Shown here: piece by piece, positions 1-9,900 of the stretch | Layout of the letters: every line of letters begins with the position of its first letter | How positions within the stretch are numbered: position 1 is the first letter of the stretch | Origin: an uncultured Ruminococcus sp. | GTDB lineage: Bacteria > Bacillota > Clostridia > Oscillospirales > Acutalibacteraceae | Length of the DNA: 64,000 nucleotides | NCBI GenBank assembly: GCA_902777275.1 | Contig: CACYTI010000012.1 | Location: 51,833-115,832 of the forward strand | Direction: 5' to 3' | Made by a program: the position numbers and the translations under genes | Notes under the pieces: generated by a model | Databases searched by the model: none | Told to the model about the DNA's origin: nothing | What the model saw: only the letters and a program-made list of their open reading frames with translations

Positions 1-692
1 TCGCGCTGAATACGCGTCATGTAAAGAACGTCAAGGTCATGCAGTGCGTCGGCGAGATTGTGTGATATCTCATAGGGACATCCGTTCTTTTCGAGAATGT
101 CGATGATGTACAGCGGCACGCCGAGCTCGGGAGTTGAAATAAGTACAAATGAATTGCCCTCGTATTTTGCGAGTGTTTTGATCAGAGAGTGCACGGTTCT
201 GCCGTTGAGCAGGTCGCCGCATACGCCGATTTTAAGATGGTCCAGCCTGCCCTTTTCGCAGCTGAGCGTCACAATGTCGGTCAGCGTTTGGGTGGGGTGC
301 AGGTGACCGCCGTCGCCGCAGTTTATCAGCGGGACCTCCGAATAGAGAGAAGCCGCCATAGCCGTTCCCTCGGTCGGGTGCCTTATAGCTATAATATCGG
401 CGTAGCCGCTTATAACCGAGATAGTGTCCTTTAGGTTCTCGCCCTTTGAGACAGATGAATTCATCGGGTTGTCAAAGCCTATCGTGCGTCCGCCGAGCTT
501 TAGCATTGCAGTTTGAAAGGACATCTGCGTGCGCGTGCTCGGCTCATAAAACAGAGTCGCAAGTATCTTGCCGTCACAGGCGTGGCGGTAATCCGCGGGA
601 CTTTGCATTATTTTGCGCGCTCTTTTAACGATTTTGGCGATTTGATCAACGCTCATCACGTCCAAATCAATCAAATTTTTATTGGTCATCAT
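1..692 (-). CDS. pyrB: Aspartate carbamoyltransferase catalytic chain, 3' end cut by window
   Basis: Catalyses condensation of carbamoyl phosphate and aspartate to N-carbamoyl-aspartate in cytoplasmic pyrimidine synthesis. About 230 N-terminal codons are visible; the usual length is about 300, so the C-terminal quarter lies outside the window. The protein opens MTNKNLIDLDVMSVDQI and contains the carbamoyl-phosphate-binding motif FYEPSTRT near residue 50, followed by SFQTAMLKLGG and the HPTEGTA and NCGDGGHLHPTQ motifs. Start codons at 692 and 689 are adjacent (ATGATG); a weak AAGG-type ribosome site lies upstream. A TGGTACAAT extended -10 sequence sits about 50 bases upstream on the same strand, and I see no PyrR-type attenuator. 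The next gene upstream on this strand ends in its own terminator, so pyrB probably starts a unit. Family identity is secure. Confidence 0.95.
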   Translation of the reverse strand, partial: MMTNKNLIDLDVMSVDQIAKIVKRARKIMQSPADYRHACDGKILATLFYEPSTRTQMSFQTAMLKLGGRTIGFDNPMNSSVSKGENLKDTISVISGYADIIAIRHPTEGTAMAASLYSEVPLINCGDGGHLHPTQTLTDIVTLSCEKGRLDHLKIGVCGDLLNGRTVHSLIKTLAKYEGNSFVLISTPELGVPLYIIDILEKNGCPYEISHNLADALHDLDVLYMTRIQR

Positions 693-800
693 ACCACTGC
701 CTTATTTTAAAATGTTTGAAAGGTGAATTTTCAGTTTAATTGTACCAAATAGTGCACGAAATTTATTTCGATAAAAGAATATTGATAAATAAATGTTATA

Positions 801-835
801 AAAAAAGCGCCGGTGGGCGCTCTCTCATGCCTTAT
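801..835. repeat. Dispersed repeat A, short copy
   Basis: The hairpin AGCGCC-GGTG-GGCGCT at 806-821 preceded by an A run matches the left end of the longer repeat A units at 6592 and 16437. It lies between the 3' end of the dockerin gene and pyrB. Only the first hairpin and a few following bases are preserved here. Confidence 0.6.
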
Positions 836-852
836 ATAAATATAAAATAAAC

Positions 853-881
853 AAAAAAGAGACCGGCAAAAACGCCGATCC
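853..881 (-). terminator. Intrinsic terminator of the dockerin/hydrolase gene
   Basis: On the minus strand, arms GATCGGC and GCCGGTC enclose an A/T-rich loop and are followed directly by a run of six T. It lies about 20 bases beyond the stop codon at 901. Confidence 0.85.
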
Positions 882-900
882 CTTTCAGGTTTTTGTTTTT

Positions 901-3339
901 TTAGATTCTTGTAACGCGGTGCAGCCACGCAATTTCCGTTTTTATGTTGTTGACGGGTGCGGAAGCGTCACCGGTGGGCTGCTCCGTCGATGACTCTTCG
1001 GGTGAAGTTTCTTCGGGTACGACCGGATAAACGTCGTCGATCGTGAAGGTCTTGCCGATAGGGATGTCGGGATCGAGCGAAAGCTCGGCTAAGTAGCGCT
1101 GAATGATCGTTGCGTCCTTGATAGTGATGATCCCGTTGCCGTCCGTGTCTGCTGCCTTGAGGAACAGCGCGTCATCTTCGTAATCGTCGGGTCTGTGAAC
1201 AGTGAACTCGGCGATAATGCGCTGCAGGTTTGTGACGTCGCTTATTGTGATATATCCGTCGGCGTCAATGTCTCCGCAGAGATAGGTTTTAGCCGGCTCT
1301 GTGGGAGAAGTCGGTTCCGAGGTGGGCTGCTCTGTGGGAGAAGTCGGTTCCGAGGTGGGCTGCTCTGTGGGAGAAGTCGGTTCGGAGGTAGGCTGCTCTG
1401 TGGGAGAAGTCGGCTCGGAGGTGGGCTGCTCTGTGGGAGAAGTCGGCTCGGAGGTGGGCTGCTCGGTTGGAGAAGTCGGCTCGGAGGTGGGCTGCTCTGT
1501 GGGAGAGGTCGAGGTGGGCTGCTCTGTGGGAGAGGTCGGTTCCGAGGTGGGCTGCTCTGTGGGAGAAGTCGGCTCCGAGGTAGGCTGCTCTGTGGGAGAG
1601 GTCGGCGCGTCGGTCGGTGTCTCCTCAGCGGGCTTGTTGAATACGTAGGAGAGCCCGTCGTTTGACGCGCGGAATACGATAGCCTGACCGCCGTCAACCG
1701 CAAGAGCGCTGTTTGTGGTTTCAAAGGTGTATACAAGGTTGCTTATCTCATATCCTTTTCCCGTGAGCGTCTGAACAGCGTAATATTTGCCGATCAAAAG
1801 CGGGTCGATGTGCGAGTTGAAATAATCTGCCTGCGTTTCGGGATCATTGAAAGCCTCAACTGAGGGGATCTCGCCTTTTCTGAGCCAGCCGATTCCGGAG
1901 GAATTTGTTATAACCTGACCGCAGAAGGAGGAGGTTTGCTTGGAGCGTTCATCGCTTCCGGCAGGGGCTGCCGCTGCGCTTGCGGCGTCCTCATAGCTTG
2001 AGTAGATCGAGAATCTTGAGCCCATAAGCGAGTAGTTGGGATTTCCGTCGGTCAGAGCCTTGTCCGTCGAGGCGACCTGAACGCGCAATGCAGCGCCGTA
2101 GGACCGGTTATAGGTGTTTACTACATAGTAGCGCAAGCCGCTCTTGCTGCGTACTAAATTGTAGTCCGACCAGAAGCTGCTTGAGCTGTCGCGCGCGTCG
2201 ATCAGGGGATATACGGTTTTATCCGTAATATAATTATTGCCTGCGCCGAGCTGAACGGCGTAGTACTGAATGGTTGCGTCAAGCACCTGCGTGCTGCGCT
2301 TGAAGTATTCGTGGTTTCCTCCGCTGTTTACAAGCTCGGAATAAGAGGGAACGGTTCCCGTTCTCAGCATTCCGAAGCCGTTGTTGTCGAGCGCGATCGT
2401 GCCGATGCTTTTGCTCCAGGAGGCTTTGTCACCGTGATTCTCCGAGGCGTTTTGCGCGTCGGTGTAGGACGTGAATACGCAGAATTTTGTTCCTAAAAGC
2501 GAATAATTGCCGTTGCCCGCGACAGACGGGTTCTCGGGTATTGTTTTGATAGCGAGCTTTGCGATTTTCGGGGGGCGCGAGGGGTTGTAAGCCTTTAGTA
2601 CAAAGAGCTGTGTAGCGTCGCCACATGATTCGATTTCGGAAATGCGGTTTACTGAATCCAAGCCCTGCTGGGCGCCCGAATGCCAGAATTTGTTGTCGTG
2701 AGAGTTGTCGCCGTAGAAGATACCGCAGTGCCAGTCCTCGGTGCCGTTCATCCAGATGATGTCGCCCTTTTCTAGGACTCCCGATTCAACCGCGTCGTAA
2801 ATGCAGTTTTCACCGGAAAAATAATAGCGGTAAATGTCGTTTTCCTGCCAGTAGATGACGTGACCGTCCGTAACAGGCAGCGCGTCAAGCTTTGACTGCG
2901 GAGCGCCGCAGGTTTCTCCCGAGCGCACAAGTACGTTCCACAAAAAGCCGGTGCAGTTCATCGCGTGGCCGTTATAGGGAGCGTATGAAGGCGGGACGTC
3001 GCCCTCTGAGTATTCTTCGCCGTTGGGCGTGCGGTAGTCGTCGGTTTCAAACGGCGTGTCGGGGAAATAGCCGGCATAGGGGGTGCCGAGGTAGTAGTCG
3101 GGAAATTCGCCCCTGTCGTCGTGATCCTCAAGCCACTTCATGTAAGCGGCGTAAGTAATTCCGGCAGACTCCAAAAGTGTTTGCGAGCCGAAGGTTTCAT
3201 GATCGCCCGTAGATGAATCCTCCGTGACCTCAGCCGCTTTTGCGGGCGCTGCGCTCATTCCGCCGATTATCGTCATGCTGAAAAGGGTCAGCGCGGCAAG
3301 CATAAGAGCGGTGGCTTTATTGGCTATGTGCCGTATCAT
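901..3339 (-). CDS. Secreted Cys/His hydrolase-like protein with SpaA-like domains, PT-rich linker and type I dockerin
   Basis: An 812-residue exported protein. Residues 1-36 form a signal peptide ending AKA-A. Residues about 50-240 resemble an NlpC/P60 or CHAP fold: Cys129 in NCTGF and His204 in DWHCGIFYG are the candidate catalytic pair, suggesting a wall peptide or amide substrate. Two copies of a beta-sandwich-like unit follow (NYSLLGTKF and NYSLMGSRF mark them), similar to prealbumin-like SpaA domains. A linker of Ser, Pro, Thr, Glu repeats precedes a type I dockerin at about 687-760 with paired calcium loops (DIDADGYITISD and DTDGNGIITIKD). An AAGGAG ribosome site lies 13 bases upstream. 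The dockerin predicts docking on a cohesin; the cohesin-like protein at 43427 is the only local candidate. The enzymatic class is inferred from two motifs and is moderately sure; the dockerin is secure. Confidence 0.85.
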   Translation of the reverse strand: MIRHIANKATALMLAALTLFSMTIIGGMSAAPAKAAEVTEDSSTGDHETFGSQTLLESAGITYAAYMKWLEDHDDRGEFPDYYLGTPYAGYFPDTPFETDDYRTPNGEEYSEGDVPPSYAPYNGHAMNCTGFLWNVLVRSGETCGAPQSKLDALPVTDGHVIYWQENDIYRYYFSGENCIYDAVESGVLEKGDIIWMNGTEDWHCGIFYGDNSHDNKFWHSGAQQGLDSVNRISEIESCGDATQLFVLKAYNPSRPPKIAKLAIKTIPENPSVAGNGNYSLLGTKFCVFTSYTDAQNASENHGDKASWSKSIGTIALDNNGFGMLRTGTVPSYSELVNSGGNHEYFKRSTQVLDATIQYYAVQLGAGNNYITDKTVYPLIDARDSSSSFWSDYNLVRSKSGLRYYVVNTYNRSYGAALRVQVASTDKALTDGNPNYSLMGSRFSIYSSYEDAASAAAAPAGSDERSKQTSSFCGQVITNSSGIGWLRKGEIPSVEAFNDPETQADYFNSHIDPLLIGKYYAVQTLTGKGYEISNLVYTFETTNSALAVDGGQAIVFRASNDGLSYVFNKPAEETPTDAPTSPTEQPTSEPTSPTEQPTSEPTSPTEQPTSTSPTEQPTSEPTSPTEQPTSEPTSPTEQPTSEPTSPTEQPTSEPTSPTEQPTSEPTSPTEQPTSEPTSPTEPAKTYLCGDIDADGYITISDVTNLQRIIAEFTVHRPDDYEDDALFLKAADTDGNGIITIKDATIIQRYLAELSLDPDIPIGKTFTIDDVYPVVPEETSPEESSTEQPTGDASAPVNNIKTEIAWLHRVTRI
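1298..1605 (-). repeat. 33-bp tandem repeat coding the TSPTEQPTSEP linker
   Basis: Nine near-identical units encode the 11-residue motif TSPTEQPTSEP. Eight units are 33 bp and one, near 1500-1510, has lost two codons (EP). The low sequence divergence between units at the DNA level suggests expansion and contraction by slippage or recombination. The linker separates the SpaA-like domains from the dockerin. Confidence 0.9.
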
Positions 3340-3400
3340 TTTTCTATCTTTCTCCTTCCGGGTTAGTATATGAACCGCCGATCAGAGGTTCATTTTATAT

Positions 3401-3429
3401 ATAATACTATATATTTATTGATTTTTCAA
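3401..3429 (-). promoter_or_regulatory. Sigma-A promoter of the dockerin/hydrolase gene
   Basis: On the minus strand TTGAAA and TATTAT are separated by 17 bases. Between this promoter and the start codon lies an inverted repeat, TGAACC/GGTTCA (3371-3392), which could be an operator or a leader hairpin. Confidence 0.6.
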
Positions 3430-3731
3430 CACTCATTTGGAAAATTTTAAGTGAAAATGTCAATAATTAAGCCGTAATCGGGCGGCGCGCGTTCCGTCGG
3501 ATTTTTGACCGGAGCCTTCCCGATAAAACGCTATGGTAAAATTGCACAAAAACCGAGCAAAACTTTCTACAAATTGAATATCAAATAATCAAATTTAATT
3601 CTGTTTCGGAATTAAATATGCTTCTTGTTTATGATAAAATGAGATAATAAAATGAGTGTGAGTTGCGCGGTTTTCCGTGAGCGCGATTTCGGCTTGTTGA
3701 ACGGAAAAATACTAAAACGGGGGGCAATGCT

Positions 3732-6590
3732 TTGCGTTTTAAATCAATTTTAACAGGAGTATTAGCGGTAATTATGGCTACAGGAAGTGTTTCAATGTCC
3801 GTTTCGGCGGATACCAAAAAAACAGATTATCAGGCGTACGCCAAAGAGCTGGACAAGTTTGCCTATTCGGGCAATGATCTGGGAGCGGTGTATTCCGAAA
3901 AATCAACCACCTTCAAGGTTTGGTCGCCAAAGGCTTCGGCGGTATCGGTTGACTTGTACGATAAAGGCAGCTCGGGAGAGGGCGGCAGCTCGATCCGCAC
4001 TACCCATATGACGCTCGACAAAAAAACGGGCGTCTGGTCGGCAACGATCAACGGAAATCTTGCCGGCAAGTACTACGACTACGCCGTTACCCACGGCGAT
4101 GATACAAAGCGCACCGCCGACATTTACGCCCGCGCCTGCGGAGTGAACGGCACGCGCAGCATGGTTGTGGATCTCAGCAAAACAAATCCCGACAACTGGG
4201 AAAAGGATTCTCACGTCATGGTAAACAATTCGACCGACGCCACGGTGTGGGAGACCTCTGTCGCGGACTTTTCCTCATCGGAAACGAGCGGAGTAAGCGA
4301 GGAGCACCGCGGAAAGTTCTTAGCGTTCACCGAGAGCGGCACAACCGTCGGCGGAGTTCAGGACGGCTCGCCCACCTGCATTGATTATCTTAAAAAGTTA
4401 GGCGTAAAATACGTTCAGATCATGCCGATGTACGACTTCGGCTCGGTTGACGAGAGCAAGGACATTATGAAGCAGTACAACTGGGGCTACGACCCTGTAA
4501 ACTACAATGTCCCCGAAGGCTCCTATTCGACAAATCCCTACGACGGCGGCGTTCGTATCAAAGAGTGCAAGCAGATGATCCAGGCGCTCCACAACGCGGG
4601 TATCGGCGTTATTATGGACGTGGTTTACAATCACACCTACACGCCCGATTCGTGGTTCCAATACACCGTGCCCAACTATTATTACCGCATGAACGAGGAC
4701 GGCACGTTCTCAAACGGCTCGGGCTGCTCAAACGACACGGCTTCCGAGCATTTGATGTTCAGAAAATATATGATCGACTCCGTGACCTACTGGGCTAAGG
4801 AGTACCACATCGACGGCTTCCGCTTTGACCTTATGGGTCTGCACGACGTCACGACGATGAACGAGATCCGCGACGCGCTCGACGGGCTTTATGACGACGG
4901 AAGCGGCAAAAAGATAATTATGTACGGTGAGGCGTGGAATATGCCGACAAAGTGCGACGACGGCACCGTTATGGCTAACCAGACGAACCTTACCAAGATG
5001 AACGACCGCATAGGCGCGTTCGACGATACTGTCCGCGACGCGATAAAGGGCAGCACCGCGGGCGTTGACAAGGGCTTTGTGCAGGAAGGAAGCGGCAGGG
5101 CAAACCTTAAAACAGGCTTTTTGGGTCAGTCCTCTCTCGGCTGGGCAAACGTTCCCACTCAGTGCGTGACCTACGCCTCCTGTCACGATAACCTCTGCCT
5201 GTACGACAAGCTTGTCGATTCGGTTTACGGAAACAGCGAGTACCGCGTGCGCCATGAGGATCTGGTCGCGATGAACAAGCTTTCCGCCGCTATCGTGATG
5301 ACCTCTCAGGGAATCCCGTTCTTCTTCAGCGGCGAGGAGTTCGCCCGCAGCAAGGACGGCGATGAAAACTCGTTCTCGTCCTCTCGCGAAGAAAATATGA
5401 TCGACTGGAAAAATGTCGATATTTACAGCGACATAGTTGAGTATTACCGCGGCTTGATGAAGATCCGCGACGCTTTCCCGGCGTTCCGCGACTGCACCGC
5501 CCACACAGCCAACAGCATCGTTGCAATGGACGATATGCCCAAGGGCGTTTCGGGCTTCTATATCCCCAACACCGAGCAGGGCAAGTGGAACAAGGTTTGC
5601 GTTGTGTTCAACGGCACTGATGAGGAGAAGAACATAAAAATCGAAGGCGAGTGGATAAAGCTTGCCGATGAAAATGTTGCGGGACTGAATAATCTGGGCA
5701 CCTGCTCGGGCAGCGTAAAGGTCAAGGCTCATTCGGCGGTTATTTTAGCCGACAAAAAGGGCTATGAAAGCGCGGGTATCTCGGATTACGAGGGAGCGCT
5801 GGTAATAAATTACTTTGACGCCGACTCAAAGGAAAAAATCAAAACTCAGGTCGTTACCGACGAGCTGGGCAGCGTGTTCGATATTGATAAAATCTCGGGC
5901 AAAAACAATTACGATGTCAAAAGCGTAAAGGGCGACTCGCGGGGCAGGTTCGAAGAAACGGTCAAGACGGTGGACGTGTATGTAAAGGAATATACGGGAA
6001 AAATGGCAAACGTCACCATTAAATTTGTTGACGACATCAACGGCTCCGAGCTTGCCGACGCTTATGTTATCCGCAACCGTGTGGGTCAAAAGTATTATAC
6101 GCCCGAGCTGCCCGAAATTGAAAACTATTGCTTAGTGCTTGACGCGCTCCCCGATAACGGCGCGGGAGTGTTTTCCGACCACGACATCACCGTAAACTAT
6201 AAATATACGCGCGTCACCGACGACGCGGACAAGAGCATTTGCCGGGTGAACGTTGTTTATATGGACGACGAAGGCAAGGTCATCGAAACCAAAACCCTGA
6301 CGGGCAAGCAGGGGGAGAACTACGACGTTCAGCAGAACGAGTACGAGGATATGACGCTTATCGACGCTCCCGAGGAGGTTTCAGGCAAATTCAAGCCGGG
6401 CGAGATCAATGTTATCCTCAACTACCTCAACGAGCCCGATCCGCTCAAGCAGGTCGCAGTTTTCGTTTACATAGGCGTCGGTGTTATCCTCAGCGCCTGC
6501 ATAGCTTCACTGATCATATCGCGCGTAAGGCGCAAAAAGAAGCTAAAGGCGGTCATGGACATTACCGAGGACCTGGAGCCGGAGGAATAA
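3732..6590 (+). CDS. Type I pullulanase, membrane-anchored, with MucBP-like domains
   Basis: Hydrolyses alpha-1,6 branch links in pullulan and starch outside the cell. 952 residues: signal peptide 1-26; an N-terminal beta domain (TFKVWSPKASAV) typical of CBM48-like pullulanase modules; a GH13 barrel with the type I signature YNWGYDP near 250, nucleophile Asp366 (FRFDLMG), acid/base Glu400 (YGEAW) and Asp486 (SCHDN). Three MucBP-like repeats cover about 695-900. A hydrophobic helix at about 908-928 is followed by RVRRKKK and an acidic tail, so the enzyme should be tethered to the membrane with its catalytic part outside. The start is TTG at 3732, after a G-rich stretch; an out-of-frame ATG at 3727 gives only eight codons. 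It is a paralogue of the next gene, which uses a dockerin instead of a membrane helix. Confidence 0.93.
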   Translation: MRFKSILTGVLAVIMATGSVSMSVSADTKKTDYQAYAKELDKFAYSGNDLGAVYSEKSTTFKVWSPKASAVSVDLYDKGSSGEGGSSIRTTHMTLDKKTGVWSATINGNLAGKYYDYAVTHGDDTKRTADIYARACGVNGTRSMVVDLSKTNPDNWEKDSHVMVNNSTDATVWETSVADFSSSETSGVSEEHRGKFLAFTESGTTVGGVQDGSPTCIDYLKKLGVKYVQIMPMYDFGSVDESKDIMKQYNWGYDPVNYNVPEGSYSTNPYDGGVRIKECKQMIQALHNAGIGVIMDVVYNHTYTPDSWFQYTVPNYYYRMNEDGTFSNGSGCSNDTASEHLMFRKYMIDSVTYWAKEYHIDGFRFDLMGLHDVTTMNEIRDALDGLYDDGSGKKIIMYGEAWNMPTKCDDGTVMANQTNLTKMNDRIGAFDDTVRDAIKGSTAGVDKGFVQEGSGRANLKTGFLGQSSLGWANVPTQCVTYASCHDNLCLYDKLVDSVYGNSEYRVRHEDLVAMNKLSAAIVMTSQGIPFFFSGEEFARSKDGDENSFSSSREENMIDWKNVDIYSDIVEYYRGLMKIRDAFPAFRDCTAHTANSIVAMDDMPKGVSGFYIPNTEQGKWNKVCVVFNGTDEEKNIKIEGEWIKLADENVAGLNNLGTCSGSVKVKAHSAVILADKKGYESAGISDYEGALVINYFDADSKEKIKTQVVTDELGSVFDIDKISGKNNYDVKSVKGDSRGRFEETVKTVDVYVKEYTGKMANVTIKFVDDINGSELADAYVIRNRVGQKYYTPELPEIENYCLVLDALPDNGAGVFSDHDITVNYKYTRVTDDADKSICRVNVVYMDDEGKVIETKTLTGKQGENYDVQQNEYEDMTLIDAPEEVSGKFKPGEINVILNYLNEPDPLKQVAVFVYIGVGVILSACIASLIISRVRRKKKLKAVMDITEDLEPEE

Positions 6591-6591
6591 T

Positions 6592-6690
6592 AAAGCGCCG
6601 GTGGGCGCATTCTCCCGCCTTTTGAAAATAAGCATCTGGACGGCACTTTCATCAACGGCGGGATGGAGAAATTTCCTATAAAGTAAAAAC
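6592..6690. repeat. Dispersed repeat A, diverged full-length copy
   Basis: Begins just after the pullulanase stop codon with AAAGCGCCGGTGGGCGC and continues through CCCGCC and TTTCATCAACGGCGGGA to the TTTCCTATAAAG end, matching the units at 16437-16630 with substitutions and small indels. The rest of the gap to 6955 is unremarkable apart from a possible TTGATA-type promoter near 6843. Confidence 0.7.
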
Positions 6691-6955
6691 AGGAGCGCAG
6701 CGGCAACAAAAATTGTCCATTGTCCACTGTCAATTGTCAATTTAACTCCGCTCTGAAAATTTTTTAGTCAAGTAATTTAATACCGCTTTTCCGATTTGAA
6801 GCACTGTTAAAGCCGTCGGGCGTTTCGGCGCGGCGCGTGTGTTTGATAAAATTCAGATAAAACAATAGTAAAATACCGTGCCTTGTCCGGAACGTCTAAC
6901 AGTTTCGGCGGGCTTCGGCGGAGAACCGGTATCATTATATCAAGGAGGAATTTCC

Positions 6956-9900
6956 ATGAGAACATCTATGAAAATCGTTTCTTCTGTTCTTGCGGTGTGT
7001 ATGCTTGCGTCATCAAGCGTGCTTGCAGGCTTTGCGGCTGAATCCGACAGCGCCGTCGGCGCTAATGTCGACAGAAACGTAGCTGCCTGTGAAGCTATCG
7101 ACAAAGATTACGCATACACCGGCAACGACCTCGGCGCGACCTACTCACCCGAGAAGACCGTGTTCAAGGTTTGGTCGCCTACCGCTACGGAAGTAACACT
7201 CAACCGCTATGCCACCGGCTCCGATTCGGAGGAAGGCGCCGCCAAGCTCGGCACCGTCGCCATGGAGAAGCTGATGGACGGCAGCAAGTGGACAGGCGTT
7301 TGGACTGCCACCGTTACCGGTGACATCGTAAACACCTACTACACCTACACAATCAAGTCGGCACATCCCGTGAGCGGAGAAATGCAGACCGCAGAGACCC
7401 AGGACGTTTATTCCGTTGCTACAGGCGTAAACGGCAAGCGTTCAATGGTTTGCGATCTTGACAGCACCGACCCCGAGGGCTGGGCGAGCGACAAACACGT
7501 TCTGCTCGACAGCCAGAGCGATTCAACCGTTTGGGAGGTTCACGTTAAAGACCTGTCCTGGGACGCAAGCTCAGGCGTAAGCGACGCGAACCGCGGCAAG
7601 TTCCTTGCCTTTACCGAAACCGGAACGACTCTCAACGGCGAGGGCAGCTTCCCGACAATGGTTGACTATCTCAAAGAGTTAGGCGTCACCACCGTTCAAA
7701 TCAACCCGTTCTATGATTTCCAGTCGGTTGACGAAGCGGGCGCTCCCGACCAGTTCAACTGGGGCTATGACCCGCAGAACTACAACGTTCCCGAGGGCTC
7801 ATATTCAACCAACCCCTATGACGGCAACGTGAGGATCAAAGAGTGCAAGCAGATGATCCAGGCTTTGCACAACGCGGGAATCTCCGTAGTTATGGACGTT
7901 GTTTACAACCATACCTACTCCAACCACAAGGATTATTCCTGCTTCCAGGGTACTGTACCCGATTACTATTTCAGAAAATATTATGACGAAGAATCCGGTC
8001 AGGACTTCTTCTCCAACGGCTCAGGCTGCGGCAACGACGTGGCTTCCGAGCGCGCAATGGTCAACTACTACGTAGCTCAGTCCTGTATGTACTGGGTAAA
8101 CGAGTACCATGTTGACGGCTTCCGCTTTGACCTTATGGGTCTTATGGACGTAGAGCTGATGAACAAGATCCGCACTCAGATGGACGAGGTCGATCCCCGA
8201 CTCACTATTTGGGGCGAGGGCTGGGATCTCTCTACCCGCAGCGCGACCTACAACTTTGAGGGCAAGCGCAACTACATGGCTACCCAGAAGAACGCCGCCA
8301 AGCTTGACAGCAGAGTCGGTCTTTTCAACGACTCTGTCCGCGACGGCATGAAGGGTTCTGTTTTCCATGCTGACGAAAAGGGCTTTATCACAGGCGTAGC
8401 CGACAGCGCAAAGGCTGTTAAGGCGGGCGTTTTCGGAAACAGCAACTCATCCTATAAATCAGGCTGGCTTGCAAGAGGACCCGAGCAGTGCGTAAACTAT
8501 GCCGCCTGCCACGACAACGCCACCTTGTGGGACCGCATAGCCGATTCCTATACTCACGTTGGCATTAAGCAGGGCGATCCCGCTTACGCCGAGAGAAATG
8601 AGGACGCGCTCAAGGCAAACCGCCTTGCCGCCGCCATCATCTACACCTCTCAGGGTATTCCGTTTATCCTTGCGGGCGAAGAGTTCGCGCGCACCAAGTA
8701 CGGCAACGAGAACAGCTACAACGCTCCCGCCGACCTCAACAAGCTCACTTGGGGCAGCTCTGTTGACTATGCGGATCTGGTTGCCTACTACAAGGGTCTG
8801 ATGAACATCAGAAAGGCGTTCTCGCCTCTCACCGCTCCCGATAAGTCCTATCAGAGCAGCATTAAGTTCGCGGGCGCTTTCAACGACTCCACAACCCTTA
8901 TTTACTTCACTATCACCAACGATCAGCCCGGCGAATGGAACAAGATGGCTGTTGTTTACAACGCCTCTCCCAGACAGCAGACAACTCTGCTCAACGATAC
9001 CACCGTCGGCACCGATTACGAGTGGGTCATCCTCGCCAAGGGCGACCAGGCAGGCTTGACTCCTCTCGGAACCGCAACAGGCAAGAAGATCAGCGTTCCC
9101 GCCAACTCCGCTCTTATCGCTGTTGACAAGGCAGGCTACGAGGCAGCCGGCATCACCGACGAGAACATGGGCGTTGTTGAAGTCAACTTTGTTGACCAGA
9201 AGGGCAAGAAGCTCGACGGCGTTGATCCTATCCACCTTACCGGCAAGGTAGGCACTGCTTACAAGACCGTTCCCTCCGCAGCCGTATCCGAGGCTTACAT
9301 CTTCGACAGAATCGAAGGCAACGAGACCGGAACCTTCACTGCCGCAAAGCAGACCGTTACTTATGTATACCGCGACGCCGCCAAGGTTACCGTTAACTAT
9401 GTAAACGAGCAGGGCGAGACCCTCGCTCCCTCCGTAGTTCTTTACGGCGAGCCCGGCGCAGACTACACCGCTCCCGACTGCGACACCATTCCCGAGAGAT
9501 ATATCTTCAAGGAGATCCAGGGCAGCAAGACCGGCAAATTCACCGTTGAAGAGCAGGTTGTCAACTTTGTTTACAAGGACGCCATGGTCGTAGAGGTCAA
9601 GTATGTCTACACCGACGGCACAGAGCTTGCTCCCTCAGTTACCCTTTACGGCGAGCCCAATGCTCCTTACACCGCTCCCGAGTCCGACGCTATTCCCGAG
9701 ATCTATATGTTCAAGGAAATGGACGGCGAAAAGGAAGGCACATTCGGCACCGAGCCCAAGACCGTTAAATTCATCTACACCGACTATGTTCCGGAGTCTA
9801 TCCGTCAGTACGGCGATGTCAACAACGACGGCGCTATCACTATCGACGATGTTTCCGCGCTGCAGCGCATTCTTGCGGAGTTTGATACTGCTGACGAAGC

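Noticed and set aside
1195-1736. Three long frames over the PT-repeat region (both strands)
   Set aside because: They arise from the 33-bp coding repeat read in other frames; low-complexity, no ribosome site.
4728-5732. 334-codon minus-strand frame inside the first pullulanase
   Set aside because: Shadow of a GC-biased coding strand; no start signal and no domain, while the plus frame encodes a complete GH13 enzyme.
8459-9235. 258-codon minus-strand frame inside the second pullulanase
   Set aside because: Antisense shadow of a secure gene.
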